Part shown: positions 58,737 through 64,000 of the stretch, piece after piece | Position numbering within the stretch: the first letter of the stretch is position 1 | Layout: each line of letters opens with the position of its first letter | Origin: Novosphingobium subterraneum | GTDB lineage: Bacteria > Pseudomonadota > Alphaproteobacteria > Sphingomonadales > Sphingomonadaceae | NCBI RefSeq assembly: GCF_000807925.1 | Contig: NZ_JRVC01000013.1 | Span: forward strand, 1 to 64,000 | Direction of reading: 5' to 3' | DNA length: 64,000 nucleotides | Made by a program: the position numbers and the translations under genes | The notes under the pieces: generated by a model | Database searches by the model: none | What the model was told of the DNA's origin: nothing | Seen by the model: the letters and a program-made list of their open reading frames with translations, nothing else

Positions 58737-58813
58737 AGTGGCTGATCGCCTTCGACCTCGACGGCACGCTTGCCGAGAGCAAGCGGCCGGGGCTGTTGAA
58801 AAAGGCCGGGTGA
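58733..58813 (+). pseudogene. HAD-type phosphatase gene, truncated by IS insertion
   Basis: The 5' end of a HAD phosphatase (phosphomannomutase-like) reads MKWLIAFDLDGTLAESK, with the DxDGT catalytic motif, and overlaps the ATPase stop. After about 17 codons the sequence changes to the end of the IS1182-type element and a stop follows. The remaining part of the gene is not found to the right. Confidence 0.8.
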
Positions 58814-60295
58814 GCCGATCGCGTTCCTAACGGGTTCCCTGCTTCGACACATCGGGAGCAGCGGCCATGATGGGTGAGCAACAGCGAGGCGGCAAGGGCG
58901 CAAGTTGGCGGGCGCTAGGAGCGATGATCCCCGCCGATCACATCCTACGCAGGATAGACGGACTGATCGACCTGGGTGAACTGCGCGATGCGCTCGCGCC
59001 GCATTATAGTCGCCGTGGGCGTCCCTCGATAGCGCCTGAATTGCTGGTCCGCATGGCGCTTATCGCTCGCCTCTATGGCATCACGTCGGAACGCCGGCTG
59101 TGCGAGGAAGTCCGCTTCAATCTCGCTTATCGCTGGTTCTGCCGATTGCCGCCCGACGCGCGGGTGCCGCACCACTCGACGTTTAGCAAGAACCGGCATG
59201 GCCGCTTCCGCGATGCCGGCATCTTCCGCATCCTGTTCGAGCAGACTGTTCGGCGCTGCGCCGACGCGCGGCTGATCGCCCACAAGGATGCCGCAATCGA
59301 CGCATCGTTTGTCGCGGCCGACGCAAGCTGGCAGCGCAAGATGCGGGACGCCGACATAGCCGCGCCCCGGCTTCCCCGCCCGGTTTGCGAATGGCTGGCG
59401 GATCAGGCCAATGCTCTACCGCAGGAACATGGCGTGCCGCGTGGCAAGCCGGCCGAGGTGTCACGCACCGATCCGGCGTCGGCTTGGTCTGCGCGCACGG
59501 CGCGGGGCCGGTTCGGCTATGCCCTGAATATCCTGATCGACACGCCGGGAGGGGTGACGATCGACGTGGAGGCCAGTCCCGCCCGCTTCGCGGCGGAAGT
59601 CGATGCGGGGCGGACCATGCTGGCACGGGCCGATGATCGGTTCGGCTACCGGCCAAAGCGCGTCGCGGCTGACACCGCCTACGGCAGCGCCGCGTTCCTG
59701 GCGTTTGTCACCGATCGCGGCACCATCCCGCATATCCCGGTGCTGGAACGATCCGAACAGACCAAGGGCAAATTCCCCCGCGAAGCCTTCCGCTATGAAC
59801 GGGAGCAGGACCGCTATGTCTGTCCTGCTGGCAAGATACTGCCCTTTCGTGGTGCCGATCGTCGGGCGGGCTTTCTCCGATACAGCGCCAGTCCCTCCGA
59901 CTGCCGCGCCTGTCACCTCAAACGGAAATGCACCGCAGGCAGCAACAGGTCGGTGACGCACAGCGAACATGAGGACGTGCGCGAGCTGGTGCGCGGCGAG
60001 ATGCAGACGCCCCTATTCAAGCGGTCGATGCGACTGCGTCGGGGCGTCGAGCGGGTGTTTGCCGATGCCAAGGGTAAGCGGGGGCTAACCCGTTTGCACC
60101 TTCGCGGCCTGCGCGGTGCCGAGGAAGAGTTTCTGTTGGGCGCGGCCATTGCCAATCTCGTACTGCTGGCCCGCCCCGCCGCACGACCGGCACGGACCCG
60201 CCGCCCACCCCCGGTGCCGGAACGGATCGATCACATGGCCCGGATCAGCCGGGGCCGGTTCGAGCAATCTTACTACGCGACGATCTTCTGACACC
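58786..60295 (+). mobile_element. IS1182-family insertion sequence, right end apparently lost
   Basis: The left boundary is placed where the HAD gene breaks, at GGGCTGTTGAAAAAG, which resembles known IS1182 ends. One transposase gene fills the element. No inverted copy of that end is seen after the transposase stop at 60291; instead the resolvase gene begins within 10 bases. A deletion or a second insertion has probably removed the right end. Confidence 0.7.
58867..60291 (+). CDS. IS1182-family transposase
   Basis: A 474-residue IS5/IS1182-type DDE transposase. Family signatures include the N-terminal DHILRRIDGLIDLGELRDAL and SRRGRPSIAPELLVRMALIA, then RVPHHSTFSKNRHGRF, the catalytic AAIDASFVAADAS (first Asp), ADTAYGSAAFLAFV (second Asp), a CxxC-type segment DCRACHLKRKCT and the final GVERVFADAKGKRGL (Glu). 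Length is normal and no damage is visible. Confidence 0.93.
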   Translation: MMGEQQRGGKGASWRALGAMIPADHILRRIDGLIDLGELRDALAPHYSRRGRPSIAPELLVRMALIARLYGITSERRLCEEVRFNLAYRWFCRLPPDARVPHHSTFSKNRHGRFRDAGIFRILFEQTVRRCADARLIAHKDAAIDASFVAADASWQRKMRDADIAAPRLPRPVCEWLADQANALPQEHGVPRGKPAEVSRTDPASAWSARTARGRFGYALNILIDTPGGVTIDVEASPARFAAEVDAGRTMLARADDRFGYRPKRVAADTAYGSAAFLAFVTDRGTIPHIPVLERSEQTKGKFPREAFRYEREQDRYVCPAGKILPFRGADRRAGFLRYSASPSDCRACHLKRKCTAGSNRSVTHSEHEDVRELVRGEMQTPLFKRSMRLRRGVERVFADAKGKRGLTRLHLRGLRGAEEEFLLGAAIANLVLLARPAARPARTRRPPPVPERIDHMARISRGRFEQSYYATIF

Positions 60296-60297
60296 AA

Positions 60298-60864
60298 TTA
60301 GCCAGGTTCGCGCTCGGCCGCAGGGAAGTGGCGATAGAAGGTGGAACGGCCGACCTGTAGCAGCTTCGCGACCTTCGCTGGTTTATCGCCGGCCTTGAGC
60401 AGCTTGCGGGCGGTATCGAGCATGTCGGGCGTCATGACGGACTTGCGGCCCCCGCCCGTGCCGCCCTTGGCCCGTGCCGCTGCCAAACCAGCAATCGTCC
60501 GTTCCTTTATCAGTTCTCGCTCCATCTCCGCGACGGAAGCGAGGATATGGAACAGCAGCCGGCCCGATGGGGTGGCCGTGTCGAACCCGTCCGTCAGGGA
60601 TCGGAAATCAATCTTGCGAGCGGACAGGTCCGCCGCCAGTTCGATCAGGCCCCCAATCGAACGGCCAAGGCGATCGAGCTTCCATATCACCAGCGTATCG
60701 CCCGCCCGCACGAAATTGAGAGCTTCGGTCAGGCCGGGACGGTTCAGCTTCGCGCCGCTCACCTTGTCGGTGAACAGCTTTTCACAGCCAGCCTTGGTCA
60801 GCGCATCGGTTTGTAGCGTCAGGTCCTGATCGGAAGTCGAGACACGCGCATAACCAACCAGCAT
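60298..60864 (-). CDS. Serine recombinase (Tn3-type resolvase)
   Basis: A 188-residue resolvase starting MLVGYARVSTSDQDLTLQ, nucleophile serine at residue 10. It continues with VIWKLDRLGRSIGGLIELAA and FHILASVAEMERELIKERT and ends in a helix-turn-helix (KPAKVAKLLQVGRSTFYRHF). It is oriented away from the IS and is followed on its 5' side by repeats that may be its res site. It is probably a relic of the transposon that brought the stress genes. Confidence 0.93.
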   Translation of the reverse strand: MLVGYARVSTSDQDLTLQTDALTKAGCEKLFTDKVSGAKLNRPGLTEALNFVRAGDTLVIWKLDRLGRSIGGLIELAADLSARKIDFRSLTDGFDTATPSGRLLFHILASVAEMERELIKERTIAGLAAARAKGGTGGGRKSVMTPDMLDTARKLLKAGDKPAKVAKLLQVGRSTFYRHFPAAEREPG

Positions 60865-60894
60865 GAGTCCCGTTATCCCATCTCAAACAGCGAA

Positions 60895-60999
60895 TTTCGG
60901 GACTTATATTTCGGGAACATATTTTGGGAAAGCCCCAGCGGGGATAGGGCGTGTTTTTGTGCCGGTGCCGGTCTTCCCGTTGGAGGTTCGTTTTTGGGA
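60895..60999. promoter_or_regulatory. Candidate res site of the resolvase
   Basis: TTTCGGGA occurs at 60895 and 60909, TTTTGGGA at 60922, and TTTTGGGA again near 60992. The first three are spaced 14 and 13 bases and lie in the AT-rich gap just upstream of the resolvase start, where res sites are normally found. The assignment is inference. Confidence 0.45.
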
Positions 61000-61005
61000 A
61001 ACTGC

Positions 61006-61239
61006 TTATCGTCCGGGCGGGGGCGGTTCGTCGAACAGCATTTCCAGATCATCGGCCTCAAACCCGCCCTTGGGGCGCTCGACGAGCGTGAAGCGCCATC
61101 GCTGCCCGCGCCGTAGCTCAGTGAACCCGGCGCGCTCCGCCGCTCGGACGTGGACAAAGACCTTGGGCTGCTTGTCGTCACGAGAGATGAAGCCCCAGGC
61201 CCCACCACGGTCGAGGTATTTGATCGTTCCGGTCGGCAT
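61006..61239 (-). CDS. Cold-shock-domain protein
   Basis: A 77-residue single cold-shock domain: GTIKYLDRGGAWGFISRDD (RNP1-like) and KVFVHVRAAERAG (RNP2-like VFVH). It then continues with the strand-rich WRFTLVERPKGGFEADDL. It would bind single-stranded RNA or DNA. It belongs to the minus-strand stress-gene unit with the DksA-like, Usp and SulP genes. Confidence 0.87.
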   Translation of the reverse strand: MPTGTIKYLDRGGAWGFISRDDKQPKVFVHVRAAERAGFTELRRGQRWRFTLVERPKGGFEADDLEMLFDEPPPPGR

Positions 61240-61257
61240 GATGCCTTCCTTTCGGGC

Positions 61258-61452
61258 CTAGCCCTCCTTGGCGCAGGCGAGGCACATCGTCGTCGCGGGC
61301 GCACGATCGAGGCGCTTGGCCTCGATTTCCTCACCACAGCGGACGCACCAGCCATAATCGCCGCTGTCGATCCGCATCAGTGCGGCGTCGATGCGGCTAC
61401 ATTCGGCTTGCCGGTGCCGCTGCGCCGCCAGTGCCATTGCCTGCACCTGCAT
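61258..61452 (-). CDS. DksA/TraR zinc-finger protein, start uncertain
   Basis: From ATG 61452 a 64-residue protein contains the C-terminal zinc finger YGWCVRCGEEIEAKRLD...MCLACAK (four cysteines) and the preceding helix. The coiled-coil part continues upstream in the same frame to about 61580 (RRQLLALRDQLVADDAAAEE, VTLDQESVGRLSRIDAM) but I see no ATG, GTG or TTG there. Either a non-standard start is used, the 5' end is damaged, or the protein is short. Related proteins bind RNA polymerase. Confidence 0.75.
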   Translation of the reverse strand: MQVQAMALAAQRHRQAECSRIDAALMRIDSGDYGWCVRCGEEIEAKRLDRAPATTMCLACAKEG

Positions 61453-61606
61453 GGCGTCGATCCGCGACAGGCGGCCGACGCTTTCCTGATCGAGCGTGAC
61501 CGGGGCGCGCGTTTCCTCGGCCGCCGCATCATCGGCGACGAGCTGATCGCGAAGCGCCAGCAGTTGCCGACGCCGCGCATCAAGGTCCGGCGCGTCCCCG
61601 GCTATG

Positions 61607-62449
61607 TCAGCGTACCAACAGTACCGGGGCGCGAACGGTGCGGATCATCGTTGTCGTCGTGCTGCCGACGATCAGGGTGCGAAGCGGCGAGTGTCCATAG
61701 GCACCCATCACCAGCATCGCGCCGGGATGCGCCGCCATATGATCGCCGATCACCGCATCGACCTTGCCGTCACGCAGGACGGTTTCGGAACAGGCGGGCA
61801 GCGTTGCTGCCGCTGCGCCGAGCTGGTCGCGGTGTTTGCCATCATCCGGCCCCGCCATGACGAGGTGTACTGGCAAACCACCGAACAGCGGCGAGGTAGC
61901 GACATGACGGACAGCGCGGCAGGCGGCGGGGCTGTTGTCGAAGGCGATCACCACCGCGTCAGGTGCCTTGGCTTCGCGTGAGGCGATCAGCACCGGCTTG
62001 TCGCTGGCACGCACGACCCGTTCGACCTTGGAGCCGATATGGTCGGTCGCGAACTCGCCCGACGCGCCGCGCTTGCCGATGATGACCAATGCAGCATCGG
62101 CTTCACGCTCGACGATCGTCTCCACGATCCCTCCATGCAGGTGCATCGACGCGACCGTGATGCCCTGCTCCTTCAAGCGAGTGCCGCCTGCGTCCAGCAG
62201 GATGCGCCCTTCCTCGATGGCAAGACGCCCCGCCGCTTCCTCGATGCGGGTCAGCTCTTCCAGCAGCTCGCTTTTGACACCGAGGCCGATCGCGCCGCTA
62301 TGATCGTTGCGCGATGCCACGGCATCCTTGCGCTGGACGACGTGCAGCAGCTCGACATCGGCCCCGAGCCGGGTAGCGGCCCAGGCCGCCAGATCGACGA
62401 CGCTGGTCGCGTAGGTGGATGCGTCGATACAGGCCAATATGCGGTTCAT
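61607..62449 (-). CDS. Universal stress protein with two Usp domains
   Basis: A 280-residue tandem UspA protein. Domain 1 starts RILACIDASTYATSVVDLAA and ends IGKRGASGEFATDHIGSKVE plus RVVRASDKPVLI. Domain 2 runs to GDHMAAHPGAMLVMGAYGHS (GxxGHS nucleotide-binding end) and TTTTMIRTVRAPVLLVR. It lies 11 bases after sulP in the same operon, a pairing often seen on sphingomonad mobile elements. Its signal is not known. Confidence 0.93.
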   Translation of the reverse strand: MNRILACIDASTYATSVVDLAAWAATRLGADVELLHVVQRKDAVASRNDHSGAIGLGVKSELLEELTRIEEAAGRLAIEEGRILLDAGGTRLKEQGITVASMHLHGGIVETIVEREADAALVIIGKRGASGEFATDHIGSKVERVVRASDKPVLIASREAKAPDAVVIAFDNSPAACRAVRHVATSPLFGGLPVHLVMAGPDDGKHRDQLGAAAATLPACSETVLRDGKVDAVIGDHMAAHPGAMLVMGAYGHSPLRTLIVGSTTTTMIRTVRAPVLLVR

Positions 62450-62460
62450 AAGCCCTCTCC

Positions 62461-63945
62461 TCAGTGGGCGCCGAGCGCTGCTTCGGCGCCGGGCTTGTCA
62501 TGGACGGCGAAGCGATCGACCATCGTCGCGCTCGCCTGATTGAGGCCGATGACCTCGACATGGGTGCCTTCGCGGCGGAACTTGAGGATCGCCTTGTCGA
62601 GGCTCCCCACCGCCGAAATGTCCCAGAAGTGCGCGGCGGTCAGGTCGATGACCACATTGTCCAGCACCTCCTTGAAGTCGAAGGCGTCGGCGAACCGCTC
62701 GGACGAGGCGAAGAACACCTGACCCGAGACGCGGTAGGTCCGCGTCCTGCCATCCGCGCTCAGCTCGGATGCCACGTCGAACAGGCGCTTGACCTTGCTG
62801 GCGAAGAACAGACCGGACAGGATCACGCCTGCGACCACGCCTTGCGCCAGATCGTGCGTCGAGACGACAACCAGCACCGTCACCAGCATGACAACCGACG
62901 ACTGCCACGGATGGCTCTTGAGGTTCCTGATCGATCCCCAGGAGAAGGTGCCGATCGACACCATAATCATCACCGCGACCAGCGCCGGCATCGGAATGCG
63001 GGCGACCAGCGGCCCCAGTACGACGATCAGGAACAGCAGGAACGCGCCCGACACAAAGGTGGAAAGGCGGGTGGAGCCGCCCGACTTCACGTTGATGACC
63101 GACTGCCCGATCATGGCGCAGCCGCCCATCCCGCCGAGGAAGCCGGTCAGAAAATTGGCGATACCCTGCCCCTTCATCTCGCGGCGCTTGTTCGATGGCG
63201 TGTCGGTCAGATCATCGACGATCTGCGCGGTCATCATCGATTCCAGCAGGCCAACCGCCGCCATCGTCAGCGAATAGGGGAAAATGATGCGCAGCGTTTC
63301 CAGCGTGAACGGCACCTGTGGGATGCCGAACGCTGGCAGCGACGAGGGCAGCTTGCCCATATCGCCCACCGTGTTGACCTTGATGCCGGCATAGATCGAG
63401 ACGATCGTCAGGATCACGATCGCGACCAGCGGCGACGGGATCGCCTTGGTCAGACGCGGGAACAGGTAGATGATCGCCAGGCCCGCCGCGACCATCGCGT
63501 AGGTTTCCCACCCGACGTTCGTTAGCTGGGGAAGCTGCGCGATGAAGATTAGGATCGCGAGCGCGTTGACGAAGCCGGTGATGACCGAGCGTGACACATA
63601 CTGCATCAGCAGGTCGAGCTTCAGGAAGCCGGCGACGCCCTGGATCAGTCCCATGAGGATGGTGGCGGCAAAGAGGTACTGGACGCCGTGATCGCGGATC
63701 AGCGGCAGGACAAGAACCGCAATGGCGGCGGTTGCGGCCGAAATCATGCCGGGGCGTCCGCCCACGAGCGAGATGATGACGGCGATGGAGAAGGAGGCAA
63801 ACAGCCCGACGCTTGGATCGACGCCGGCAATGATCGAGAAGCCGATGGCCTCCGGGATCAGCGCGAGCGCGACGACGATACCCGCAAGCACGTCGGCGCG
63901 CGGGTTCGAGAGCCATTCGCGTCGAAGCGAAGTAGCAAATGTCAT
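62461..63945 (-). CDS. SulP-family anion transporter with STAS domain
   Basis: A 494-residue transporter of the SulP/SLC26 family (sulfate, bicarbonate or other anions). It opens with [20 protein letters not shown] and [15 protein letters not shown], contains [18 protein letters not shown] and a [20 protein letters not shown] loop, and has the C-terminal STAS domain ([35 protein letters not shown]). The ATG at 63945 is chosen for the family start. Together with the Usp it may form a bicarbonate or sulfate stress module. Confidence 0.92.
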   Translation of the reverse strand: MTFATSLRREWLSNPRADVLAGIVVALALIPEAIGFSIIAGVDPSVGLFASFSIAVIISLVGGRPGMISAATAAIAVLVLPLIRDHGVQYLFAATILMGLIQGVAGFLKLDLLMQYVSRSVITGFVNALAILIFIAQLPQLTNVGWETYAMVAAGLAIIYLFPRLTKAIPSPLVAIVILTIVSIYAGIKVNTVGDMGKLPSSLPAFGIPQVPFTLETLRIIFPYSLTMAAVGLLESMMTAQIVDDLTDTPSNKRREMKGQGIANFLTGFLGGMGGCAMIGQSVINVKSGGSTRLSTFVSGAFLLFLIVVLGPLVARIPMPALVAVMIMVSIGTFSWGSIRNLKSHPWQSSVVMLVTVLVVVSTHDLAQGVVAGVILSGLFFASKVKRLFDVASELSADGRTRTYRVSGQVFFASSERFADAFDFKEVLDNVVIDLTAAHFWDISAVGSLDKAILKFRREGTHVEVIGLNQASATMVDRFAVHDKPGAEAALGAH

Positions 63946-64000
63946 GTAGAAACCTGATCGCAATAGCGAGGGGCGCACGCCGTCAGACGCGTTCAATCAA

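Overview
The window looks like chromosome-type DNA of an alphaproteobacterium of the order Sphingomonadales (Novosphingobium/Sphingobium/Sphingomonas type). This is inferred from the high GC, the split methionine synthase (metH in two genes behind metF and an ArsR-methyltransferase regulator), the leuS-lptE-holA run, DUF3576 and DUF465 proteins, and the style of the metal-resistance genes. A housekeeping backbone is interrupted by at least four acquired blocks. No rRNA, tRNA or CRISPR array was recognised.

Layout. 1-3.0 kb: a complete IS66-family element (3..2481) with 23-bp inverted repeats and hairpins at the starts of tnpA and tnpC, followed by a decayed IS66 remnant on the other strand. 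3.5-12.3 kb: sparsely coding DNA with a metallophosphatase, a LuxR-type regulator with a degenerate receiver, a winged-helix protein, a frameshifted chemoreceptor and two unknown genes. 12.5-18.2 kb (minus strand): methionine-cycle operon arsR/methyltransferase-metF-metH(N)-metH(C), with a perfect 12+12 bp palindrome in front. 18.4-19.2 kb: two small lipoproteins and a ribbon-helix-helix protein.

19.9-23.6 kb (minus strand) is the most unusual block: three translationally coupled genes for a radical SAM protein, a nitric oxide synthase oxygenase-domain protein and a family 2 glycosyltransferase. The block sits beside a truncated DUF4019 gene and looks acquired. I propose it as an uncharacterised NOS-based biosynthetic or modification system.

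24-37.5 kb: backbone genes (acetoacetyl-CoA reductase, DUF3576, leuS, lptE, holA, an antiporter, recQ, terC) with an integrase remnant and a frameshifted DUF3592-like gene. 38.3-42.9 kb: a tyrosine recombinase and a compact Tn552/Tn5053-like transposon (tniB, frameshifted tniA, serine resolvase) bounded by 47-bp inverted repeats. 43-58.8 kb: a metal-resistance island with a MerR regulator at a 19-bp-spacer promoter, a CDF-like exporter, an FTR1/cytochrome c permease, czcCBA, two small lipoproteins, a ZIP transporter, a second CDF-like protein and a P1B-4-type ATPase. It ends in a HAD gene cut off by an IS1182-type element. 58.8-64 kb: that IS, a serine resolvase with a candidate res site, then (minus strand) SulP transporter, universal stress protein, DksA-like and cold-shock genes.

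Three genes (chemoreceptor, DUF3592-like, tniA) each carry one apparent single-base change in a homopolymer run. The underlying assembly should be checked before they are called true pseudogenes.
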